Source of the DNA: Bradyrhizobium sp. NDS-1
Lineage (GTDB): Bacteria; Pseudomonadota; Alphaproteobacteria; Rhizobiales; Xanthobacteraceae
DNA length: 64,000 nucleotides
Assembly: GCF_032918005.1 (NCBI RefSeq)
Contig: NZ_CP136628.1
Span: forward strand, 2,217,501 to 2,281,500
Reading direction: 5' to 3'
Part shown: in pieces, positions 53,949 to 61,349 of the stretch
How positions within the stretch are numbered: position 1 is the stretch's first letter
How the letters are laid out: the number at the start of each line of letters is the position of its first letter
Notes under the pieces: model-generated
Databases searched by the model: none
Seen by the model: the letters and a program-made list of their open reading frames with translations, nothing else
Told to the model about the DNA's origin: nothing
Program-made: the position numbers and the translations under genes

Positions 53949-54544
53949 TTCACTGTAAATCCTTCAAGGTCGCCTCGGATGTTGCGGTCAAGCGCGCCGC
54001 CCGCTGGGGCATCCGGTTCAATTTTCTGCCAAAGCCGGTCGCCGCCATTGGTGATCCACCAGAACCAAATGGCGCCAACCGATGAGAAGACTCCAGCGAC
54101 AATGCAGTAGGCCGTTTGCCGGGTACCAAAGAGGGACAGGAAGATGGCCGCGATAAAAAAGATGAAGAACATGATCCAAGCGAACGCGATCATGGGCTTG
54201 TCTTTCCTTTCGACGGCCGCGAAATTCATCTGGTACGCGGCCGTACCGACAAGCGCCATGAAGAACGTCGTCATCGCCGTCAACAGATTGGTCAGATCGA
54301 TGGCGCCATCCGCAAGAATAATCTTCGTCACTTCTACCCAGATGCCGAGACCACCAAGAATTGCGGTGCCGACGATCGCGTAGACAACGAACGAGACACT
54401 CTGAAGAGGCTCAATGGTTCGCTTGCGAAGCTCCTTGAACAATTGGGACCATTCGCTTTGCGCGACGCCCGTTGCGTCCTCTTCCAAGTCTTCCTCCCGC
54501 AATACTTTAAAGCTTATTCTGGTGCGAAAGCGCAGCCGCTGCAA
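53945..54544 (-). CDS. Four-helix membrane protein coupled to DGQHR gene
   Basis: 199 residues. A charged N-terminal part is followed by four membrane helices: SFVVYAIVGTAILGGLGIWV, LTAMTTFFMALVGTAAYQMN, AFAWIMFFIFFIAAIFLSLF and YCIVAGVFSSVGAIWFWWI. The C-terminal tail is short and soluble. Its stop overlaps the DGQHR start (ATGA), so both are made together. A small helical membrane protein next to a DNA-binding or enzyme partner is a layout often seen in defence modules with membrane effectors, but no family is recognised. Confidence 0.65.
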   Translation of the reverse strand: MQRLRFRTRISFKVLREEDLEEDATGVAQSEWSQLFKELRKRTIEPLQSVSFVVYAIVGTAILGGLGIWVEVTKIILADGAIDLTNLLTAMTTFFMALVGTAAYQMNFAAVERKDKPMIAFAWIMFFIFFIAAIFLSLFGTRQTAYCIVAGVFSSVGAIWFWWITNGGDRLWQKIEPDAPAGGALDRNIRGDLEGFTVK

Positions 54545-54643
54545 GCGATGGTTGTGGCCAGTTTGCGTTGTCTACAAGCTCTTCACGTGCTCGCTTTCGC
54601 AACTCGGGTCTTGTTCTCTACTCCGCGCTTCACTTCAACTAAT

Positions 54644-55170
54644 TGATCATTAGGCAACGCCGCGGCAGACTTTCTTAGAGGCCGCCCCGAGATACTTAGT
54701 TCGATTGCGAGCAAGGCTGTTGTCCAGAGCGTGAAGCTTATCCAACCGGTCGTGCTAACCAATGCCGACCACTTCGATGGCTGGCGTTTCGACGGAGTGC
54801 CAGTAATAGGTGAAACAGGACGCAAGGCGATTACGCAAGGGTCCAAGGTGACTATATAGATGCCCGCACTAAAGAAGTCGTCCACAGCCATCACTTCGTA
54901 ACCGAGGGCGAACTGACAACAGATACAATTTTGTCGCTGCTAGACACTCCGATTGAACGACGTATTGCGGCTGAGGGTAATGATATTGGGCATCGAGTTG
55001 TCGAAACGGGCGCCCTGCGGTTTAGTATCCCCGAATTCGTCCTCCGAAACGATCCTGTCGCTAGATCGGCTCACGAACATCCGATTAAGCAGCGATTGCC
55101 ACTCGAAAAATGGCGGCCTACGCAGCTGGGCGCGAGAGATCGCTCAAGAGCCGGATCTCGGCGATTAAGT
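54644..55170 (+). pseudogene. Unidentified protein remnant with a frameshift
   Basis: Frame 2 from about 54644 reads NAAADFLRGRPEILSSIASK, AVVQSVKLIQPVVLTNADHF and DGWRFDGVPVIGETGRKAIT until TAG near 54858. Starting two bases earlier the reading continues DARTKEVVHSHHFVTEGELT, TDTILSLLDTPIERRIAAEG and LRFSIPEFVLRNDPVARSAH. A one-base deletion near 54857 explains the break. The 5' end is missing and the 3' end runs into the dndA terminus (opposite strand). The family is unknown; it was probably a soluble enzyme or nuclease-type defence component. Confidence 0.45.
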
Positions 55171-56284
55171 GGCCGAGAGCCGCCTCGAATTGATGTTTGG
55201 TCGTGAACCGACCCGGCGCGAGGCGAAAGGCACCTCTCGCACGCAAACTCTCGCCGAACATAGCCTTCAAAACATGCGAGGTTGTGACCTTGTCGGTGGC
55301 GCAGGCACTCGATGCGGAGAAGCTCAAGCGATCGCGTAGCCTGCGCATCAGCGCAAGCGGCTCGATGCCTTCGATAGAGAAGGAAAGATTATTAGGGAGT
55401 CTTCTGTCGGGATGTCCATTTAACTTCGCCGCCGGAATTTCCGCAAGAAGCTTGGTCCGGAACTCGCCGCACATCTGCGAAAGGCGAATCGCGTCCTTGG
55501 CAGCCAATCGACGGGCCCGTGCGAAAGCCTCGCCCATGCCGACGACGCCCGCGGTGTTGAGCGTGCCCGGGCGCAACGAGCGTTCCTGGCCTCCACCCAC
55601 GATTATCGGCTTTATTCTTGCCCGCGGCTTTCGAGATCTCACATAGAGCGCTCCAACCCCTTTTGGGCCATACGTCTTGTGGGCTGACAGGCTAGCCAGA
55701 TGGATACCGGCCCTTTCGACATCGACCGGAACGTAAGCGATCGTCTGGGCTAGGTCGGAGTGAAAAAGCACTCCCCGTTGCGAGCAGATCGCACCGATCT
55801 TTTCGAGCGGTTGTAGCGTGCCTACCTCGTTGTTGGCCGCCATAACCGATACCAGGGAAGTGTCATCGGTGATCGAACGCTCAAGTTCCGAGGGGTCGAT
55901 CAATCCATATTCATCAACCGGAAGGTAGGTCACGCGCCATCCTTCGGTTTCCAACGAGCGTGCGGATTCAATAACGGCTGGATGTTCGATGGACGTCGTG
56001 ATTATGTGTTTTTTCTCCGGATAAGCCTTCGCGACTCCAATGATCGCCAAGTTGTCCGCCTCGGTACAGCTACCGGTAAAAACGATCTCGTTCGGTCGCG
56101 CGCCGATGCATTCCGCGGTCTGCTCGCGCGCGAGCTCGACGGCGGCCGCCGCGAGATGACCGTCCTCATGCTCGACGCTGGAGGGATTACCGTAGAAGGT
56201 TCGCAGGTACGGGTCCATCGCCGCGAGCACTGCCGGATCGATCGGCGTAGTCGCATTGTGGTCGAGATATACCCGCTCCGACAT
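55118..56284 (-). CDS. dndA: Cysteine desulfurase of the Dnd system
   Basis: 388 residues, a class V PLP enzyme that removes sulfur from cysteine and hands it to DndC. Motifs: VYLDHNATTPIDPAVLAAMD, VFTGSCTEADNLAI, IEHPAVIES, SLSAHKTYGPKGVGAL (Schiff-base Lys203) and SFSASSACATDKVTTSHVL (catalytic Cys328 in the mobile loop). ATG 56284 has AAGGGA 6 bp upstream; GTG 56299, which overlaps the dndE stop, is an alternative. It is the last gene of the operon, whereas dndA is usually separate or at the head. Confidence 0.85.
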   Translation of the reverse strand: MSERVYLDHNATTPIDPAVLAAMDPYLRTFYGNPSSVEHEDGHLAAAAVELAREQTAECIGARPNEIVFTGSCTEADNLAIIGVAKAYPEKKHIITTSIEHPAVIESARSLETEGWRVTYLPVDEYGLIDPSELERSITDDTSLVSVMAANNEVGTLQPLEKIGAICSQRGVLFHSDLAQTIAYVPVDVERAGIHLASLSAHKTYGPKGVGALYVRSRKPRARIKPIIVGGGQERSLRPGTLNTAGVVGMGEAFARARRLAAKDAIRLSQMCGEFRTKLLAEIPAAKLNGHPDRRLPNNLSFSIEGIEPLALMRRLRDRLSFSASSACATDKVTTSHVLKAMFGESLRARGAFRLAPGRFTTKHQFEAALGHLIAEIRLLSDLSRPAA

Positions 56285-56295
56285 CCCGGTTCCCT

Positions 56296-56685
56296 TCACG
56301 AATGCTTGGGTACCAGCCGAAGAATATCGGATGGCGATTTGGCCCGCACGGAAAGCGTCCGTACGCCCCGGTGAATGTGACTCCGAACCAGATCGATAAG
56401 TTCGTCGTTCGATAGATCTCTGGCTTCCTCCTCCGAAGAGCGGCCTTCCACCCAGCGGGTGAGCGCACCGATCAGTGCTCCGTATTCGCCGGTGAGGGTG
56501 TAAGCGTTGAATTCGGCGCCGGTCTCATCCGGTGCCGGGGTCCCGAGCAGCGGTCCTTCCTCCAACGAAGTCAGCAGCGCCATTCGGCATAGCAAGTTAG
56601 GCGTAACGCCCGTACGCTGTCTCAACGCTCTCAGCCTGCTGCTGGCGTCGGCGGAGATCTTAAGCTTGCTGTAGTGCACGTGCAT
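56296..56685 (-). CDS. dndE: DNA phosphorothioation protein DndE
   Basis: 129 residues: MHVHYSKLKISADASSRLRA, LRQRTGVTPNLLCRMALLTS. The HYSKLKIS...LR.LKQRTG(L/V)TPN(I/L)LCR.A pattern is characteristic of DndE, a small tetrameric helical protein that binds nicked DNA in the Dnd modification complex. ATG 56685 is chosen because the family starts there; this gives a 26-bp overlap with the end of dndD. Confidence 0.9.
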   Translation of the reverse strand: MHVHYSKLKISADASSRLRALRQRTGVTPNLLCRMALLTSLEEGPLLGTPAPDETGAEFNAYTLTGEYGALIGALTRWVEGRSSEEEARDLSNDELIDLVRSHIHRGVRTLSVRAKSPSDILRLVPKHS

Positions 56686-58666
56686 CCTCCCGAACCTCTG
56701 GAACCTCGAAGTAACCGCGACAAACGGAGGTTCGACGAGATACCGGATCGTAATCAAGCCTGTAAGAATGAGATATGCTCGGCCGCAGCCTCTCGATCTG
56801 AGTTGCGTCGACCTCCGTATCTGTCGACAGCATGATGACCTGGTGCGATGCCGCCGGAAAATACCGCTCCATCAGGTTTGCGCGGTGCTCTGAATCCAAT
56901 CTCGCAAGGGGAGTATCGATGATCATGGGCAGCGGCCTACCGCTGGTACGTGCCAGGGCCCAGAGCATCGCGATCGCGTAGACTTGTTTTTCCCCGGCCG
57001 ATAATTCGTCTTTCCTGACCTCATTTCCGTCCTGGTCGAGGAGGGTGGTTCGGAACGTCACCGGATCGATACGGATGTCGCCGATGAGACCGGGCTTCCT
57101 CGCGAGGTATCCGAAACACCGCACGAACTCCGATTTGAGCTGAACTAGCTTGTGCTCGAGAAGGCGATGTTCATAGTCCGCCAGCACCTGAGCCGTTCGG
57201 CCCGCCAAGTCCACCCGGTCGGAAGCGTTCGCAGCCGCGCTCTGCTCCTCCAGCATGCGCACGCGCTCGCGTTCCATGGTGACGCGTTGCCCCCGAACGA
57301 GGTCGAGTTCGGCCTGGCGTGTCTTCAATGTGGCTTCCGTGGTGCCCAATTTCTGGTCGGCAAGCCGAAGCTCGTCCAGCATGGCGCCCGCTGCGGCGTT
57401 GTCGGCGCGCGCCAGCTTCTTTTCCAGTTCGCGCTCGCGCCTCGCAAGGCTCTCGAGTCTTCGGAGCAGCGTTTCCGCGCGCGGGCGAACGACGCCTTCG
57501 ATTTCGTTCAATCTCGCCAAAGCGGCCGTCCCATCTCCGAGGCCGGCAAACGCTACTGCGGATTTCGAGCCCGAAGGCGTGCGCGCCTGCTGTTGAACGA
57601 AGCGTCGGAGATCCGACCAATGCTTATCGGTCCAACGCGCTTCACGGTCGGGCGTTTCGTTCCTCTTCCACGACGAAATTGCGGCACGCAAGGCGGCGAC
57701 CGACGGTGCGACGCTCGACGAGTTCTCGGCGAGAAGCGCGTTTTTGAAACCAGCGATCAACTTCGGCGCCATCGCAAAAGGAAGCAGACCGTTCGCGAGC
57801 TCCTTCAGTTCGTGCTCGCCCCGGGATATTTCCTTCTTTACGCTTTCCCGTTCGCTCTCGATGCTGTTGCGAGCCATAGCCTCTTCGCCGCCTTCGGCGA
57901 CGAAACGCCGTCGGATCCGCTCGGCCACTCTTGCCTGCGAGTCGCGGAAAGACATCAATTCCGCGACCTCGCCATTCAGTTCGTCGATCCGTTTGGCGTT
58001 GGTGTTCAGTTGCATGACAACATCGTTCACCTTCGCGGCGACGCCGTCGCCGGCGCCGCCTTCATGGCGTCCGATGAACAGCGCGATGTCGGTGCGCAAT
58101 CGGCCTACAAGTTCGATGCCAAGCAGGCTTCGGACTGCGTCGGCCATCTGCTCGTTGTCGTCGTCGCTGGCGATCTGCTGTATCTTCTCTCCGTCGAAAA
58201 AGAACAATTGAGAGACGCCGGGAGGAATGAGCTCCTGAAGGAACATATGCCATTCGTCGCGCGGCACCGCCGTCACGATGCTCCCATCCTTTTCCAGCGA
58301 CAGCTCTTCGGCTACCGCCTTGCCGCGAACTTCCCATTCGCGCCTAACTCGATAGCGATGGACGAAGCCCGCCTCCGAGTAATCGAATTCGAGTTCGACG
58401 GCTGCCCGTGCCGACGTCGAGTCGCGATTGATGCGCTCGCGCAGATGGTTTTCATATTCCGACAGCCCAACCCTGGTGCCGAGCGCCCGTCGGCCGTAGA
58501 GCGCCAGGCGGACCGCTTCGAGGACTGTAGTCTTTCCGGCTCCGTTCTTACCCCCGATCAGGACGATCGGATTTTGGCGTCCCTTCACGGTGCGAGGAAC
58601 AAGGTCGATCTCCGCACTTCCGGCATATAGCCCGAAATCCTCGAGCCTGATCTTGCGGAGGATCAT
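56660..58666 (-). CDS. dndD: DNA phosphorothioation ATPase DndD
   Basis: 668 residues, SMC/Rad50-like. Walker A VLIGGKNGAGKTTVLEAVRL (residues 38-46), a long central coiled coil with zinc-hook-like breaks (about 200-480), the signature KDELSAGEKQVYAIAMLWAL, and Walker B LPMIIDTPLARLDSEHR. It powers the sulfur-insertion step with DndC and DndE. It starts in an ATGA overlap with dndC. The length is normal for DndD. Confidence 0.95.
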   Translation of the reverse strand: MILRKIRLEDFGLYAGSAEIDLVPRTVKGRQNPIVLIGGKNGAGKTTVLEAVRLALYGRRALGTRVGLSEYENHLRERINRDSTSARAAVELEFDYSEAGFVHRYRVRREWEVRGKAVAEELSLEKDGSIVTAVPRDEWHMFLQELIPPGVSQLFFFDGEKIQQIASDDDNEQMADAVRSLLGIELVGRLRTDIALFIGRHEGGAGDGVAAKVNDVVMQLNTNAKRIDELNGEVAELMSFRDSQARVAERIRRRFVAEGGEEAMARNSIESERESVKKEISRGEHELKELANGLLPFAMAPKLIAGFKNALLAENSSSVAPSVAALRAAISSWKRNETPDREARWTDKHWSDLRRFVQQQARTPSGSKSAVAFAGLGDGTAALARLNEIEGVVRPRAETLLRRLESLARRERELEKKLARADNAAAGAMLDELRLADQKLGTTEATLKTRQAELDLVRGQRVTMERERVRMLEEQSAAANASDRVDLAGRTAQVLADYEHRLLEHKLVQLKSEFVRCFGYLARKPGLIGDIRIDPVTFRTTLLDQDGNEVRKDELSAGEKQVYAIAMLWALARTSGRPLPMIIDTPLARLDSEHRANLMERYFPAASHQVIMLSTDTEVDATQIERLRPSISHSYRLDYDPVSRRTSVCRGYFEVPEVREDARALQQA

Positions 58667-60129
58667 GAAATCTCTCCGCTTTCGATATCCAGTTCCACCT
58701 GTCCAACAATTGCCGCTTCGGCGTCGGCCCTGGACGACCCTTTGGCGGCTATCCGCTCCGCGACGATCACGTCAAGATCGCGCCATTCCTGGCGGAATAC
58801 GTCTTCGATCCGCGTGTGCACAGCGTGCCGGCGTTTCAGACCATGAGCGGCTTTCTCGATGTCCAGCAGGCGAACCACGAGTTCGGTCGGGACCTGTCGA
58901 GCCGAGCAGACCTCGTCGAGCAGTCGCGCATCTTCAGCACCCAACGATACGGAATCCTCGACGACCCAGTTGAGATCGCGCCCCAACGCTTTTCTCACAA
59001 TGCTTGGAACGCTATCGGCCCAGTCGCCTCTCTCCGACCGCCATATCCTGCGTATCTCGTGCAGTTCGGCGTCGTGGATGAGAAGGCTGTCTTCTCCCGG
59101 GGGAGCGCTCTTCTGAACGCGAACCTGGGTGTCCAGGAGGCGTTCGAGCAGAAGCTTGCAAAAGTCCATCCTGTACGGGCCGGGAACGGGTTGATCCGAG
59201 TCCCCGATGAACGAGACGTGGCCGCCACGTCGCCGGAATTCGCGATAGATTTTCTTCTTCTGCGGATCCTGGGTTTCCGAAAGCATGTCCCTGAATTCCA
59301 GAAGGGGCTCCAGCCAATCCTCTCCGGAATCGATCATGTTTTCCATGGAACGGTCCCGCTCCACGACCGTGCACACCCAGCATCCGAACCGGGAGTTTCC
59401 GCAGCTCGGAGTGGTCTTGTCCACGACGACTGGGCATTCGCCCTGGGCGTTGCGGTACATCGCGACCAAGTCGCGATTGTCGTTCCCCCAAGGGGATGCG
59501 TTCTGTAGGAGATAGGACCAGACGTCGTCAGTCGAAAATGCCTCGATCGGTCCGTAAACGAAGGCATTCAGCAGCGAGGAATGCCTGGAGAGTACCGATC
59601 CCTTTAGCCGGTGCAATGACATGACCTGAGCGCGAGTGGCGCTCTCCGACGACCGAACCCCGAGAACCATCACTACTTCACCGAATTCGGCGACTTTGCT
59701 CTTGATGAAGGCGTCCGCCGGTTCGATCTTGAGCCGTTCGGTGCACCAGCGGAACCGTCGCGACGGCGCGGGATAGCCTTTCCCGATCAGATTGACCCAA
59801 AAGCTCTTCTCGACCGTCGGAGTCACCTTCTGGCTTCGAAACGGCAAACCTTGGTCCCGAGCGGTCTTTTCAATTCTAGCCAGCGTGACGTCGATGTATC
59901 GAACAATCACGGGCGTTTCTACAAGTGTGTCCGAACTGATGACATAGACCGGCTTCGTTCGCTGGTCGGGTGGCAGGGACGAGAGCGCGGTCCAGACGAG
60001 TTGAAGGACACAGGTCGAGTCCTTGCCCCCGGAATAACCGACAACCCACGGACGGGCGTCCGCTAGGTAGACCTCGCGTATTTCCCTGGAGCGGTCTTCG
60101 ATTGCCGCCTTATTGATCATGGGATTCAT
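58663..60129 (-). CDS. dndC: DNA phosphorothioation sulfurtransferase DndC
   Basis: 488 residues, a PAPS-reductase-like ATP pyrophosphatase. PP-loop VVGYSGGKDSTCVLQLVW (residues 33-38). Cysteines expected to bind the 4Fe-4S cluster are Cys129 in RRFRWCTERLK and Cys243, Cys250 and Cys253 in PSCGNSRFGCWVCTVVERDR. This spacing is diagnostic for DndC. It activates the DNA backbone and receives sulfur from DndA. It overlaps dndB upstream and dndD downstream by four bases each. Confidence 0.95.
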   Translation of the reverse strand: MNPMINKAAIEDRSREIREVYLADARPWVVGYSGGKDSTCVLQLVWTALSSLPPDQRTKPVYVISSDTLVETPVIVRYIDVTLARIEKTARDQGLPFRSQKVTPTVEKSFWVNLIGKGYPAPSRRFRWCTERLKIEPADAFIKSKVAEFGEVVMVLGVRSSESATRAQVMSLHRLKGSVLSRHSSLLNAFVYGPIEAFSTDDVWSYLLQNASPWGNDNRDLVAMYRNAQGECPVVVDKTTPSCGNSRFGCWVCTVVERDRSMENMIDSGEDWLEPLLEFRDMLSETQDPQKKKIYREFRRRGGHVSFIGDSDQPVPGPYRMDFCKLLLERLLDTQVRVQKSAPPGEDSLLIHDAELHEIRRIWRSERGDWADSVPSIVRKALGRDLNWVVEDSVSLGAEDARLLDEVCSARQVPTELVVRLLDIEKAAHGLKRRHAVHTRIEDVFRQEWRDLDVIVAERIAAKGSSRADAEAAIVGQVELDIESGEIS

Positions 60130-61244
60130 GTTGCGTCCGCTGCTTCCAGTTCGATACCTGCCACCGGTGCGTAAAGGTCTTCGATTTTTTGCGCTTCGGG
60201 CGGCAGAGGTACTCCGAGCGCTTTCGAGATCACGTTGGCGACGAGGACGATGTTGTTCTTGGATTTGTTCACTTTGCCAGCCACCAAGGCGCGGTTATCC
60301 CACAAGCGCCGGTTCGATCGCGACCAATCGATGTCACGAAGGCCTTGCAGTTTGGGGCGCCATCCCTTGGGGCTATCCGACGCCATTCGTCCTACCACTG
60401 TCGCGATCGCCTGGACGGCGACCCCATGAGCGTGCACATAGTCGCGCCTCAGATCGCATGCTGCAACTTGCCTCGTGCCCACTCGCTGCCAGTCCGGCAT
60501 GTTTTGGATAATCTCGGTCCAGTAATCCACAGCCTTTTCCAAATCTCCCTCATCGACCTTGCCGCCATGCATCTTGCCCACCAGTTCGGCGGTCGCCTGA
60601 TGAAGGCTGCTCAAGGTAAATAGCTTGATGGAGCGGTTCGAGATGCTGCTTGTATCGAGGCAGGTGAAGTCCCTAAACAACGGAATTTGCTTGACGACAC
60701 TGCGGGTCAGGCCTGCCAACGCATCCCGATGGTCGTACAGAAGCTTGATCGATTTCGTCGGTCTCACGGCGTGGATGTTCAAGTCGGCGAACATCTGTTG
60801 CGAACGTTTAAGTCCTCGGTCGGCAAAAACCACAACTGAAATCGTTTCATCGCCCAGGAGGGGGCGCTCGCGAAGCGCCTCCTCGATGGCAGCGCGCCTG
60901 TGCTGACCGTCATTGATCAGAATTGTGGCGTCCATGGAAATCCGAAGCCGTCCGACCGAACGCAGCGCACCAGTCGGTGCGGCAGGTTGAAATTCGATCT
61001 CGCCGTCAATCGACGCACACAGCGACGACAGAATGTATTCGCCCGGATTGTTGGTGATGTAGCTGGCAATGGCTGGCACACGGGCTCGGTTCAAAACCCG
61101 TTGAGCGCGCTCCGCTGCCCCCATCGCTTCATCCTCGAACTGGAAAAGGCGCGGAACGACCTTGAGCGGGACCATGATCACGTAATAGGCGTTAGCCGCT
61201 TGGATGCCTCTAATCGCCGTAAACTCAAGGCTGTTGTCGGACAT
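60126..61244 (-). CDS. dndB: DNA phosphorothioation regulator DndB
   Basis: 372 residues with ILINDGQHRRAAIEEALRER (DGQHR at residues 112-116). In Dnd systems DndB binds DNA upstream of the operon and represses it, and it also influences the modification pattern. The gene directly precedes dndC with an ATGA overlap. GGAG lies 7 bp before ATG 61244. An inverted repeat 9-38 bp upstream of the start is a candidate operator. Confidence 0.9.
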   Translation of the reverse strand: MSDNSLEFTAIRGIQAANAYYVIMVPLKVVPRLFQFEDEAMGAAERAQRVLNRARVPAIASYITNNPGEYILSSLCASIDGEIEFQPAAPTGALRSVGRLRISMDATILINDGQHRRAAIEEALRERPLLGDETISVVVFADRGLKRSQQMFADLNIHAVRPTKSIKLLYDHRDALAGLTRSVVKQIPLFRDFTCLDTSSISNRSIKLFTLSSLHQATAELVGKMHGGKVDEGDLEKAVDYWTEIIQNMPDWQRVGTRQVAACDLRRDYVHAHGVAVQAIATVVGRMASDSPKGWRPKLQGLRDIDWSRSNRRLWDNRALVAGKVNKSKNNIVLVANVISKALGVPLPPEAQKIEDLYAPVAGIELEAADAT

Positions 61245-61252
61245 ATCACCAC

Positions 61253-61282
61253 TCCAATGGACTTTCAGTTATCCCATTTGGA
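61253..61282 (-). promoter_or_regulatory. Candidate DndB operator upstream of dndB
   Basis: Read on the plus strand, TCCAATGG (61253-61260) and CCATTTGGA (61274-61282) form a near-perfect inverted repeat with a 13-base spacer. The arm nearest the gene overlaps the ribosome binding site region of dndB. DndB is a known autorepressor, so this is a plausible binding site; no footprint data are implied. Confidence 0.4.
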
Positions 61283-61349
61283 AGTTCGATGGAAGTCAAT
61301 TGTCGCGTGATAGAGATGCGGACGCTTGGCAAGAATCCAGGAAAATAAT

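Noticed and set aside
57152..58630. A 492-codon open frame on the plus strand opposite dndD
   Set aside because: It is the antisense shadow of dndD in high-GC DNA; it has no domain and dndD's motifs are unambiguous.
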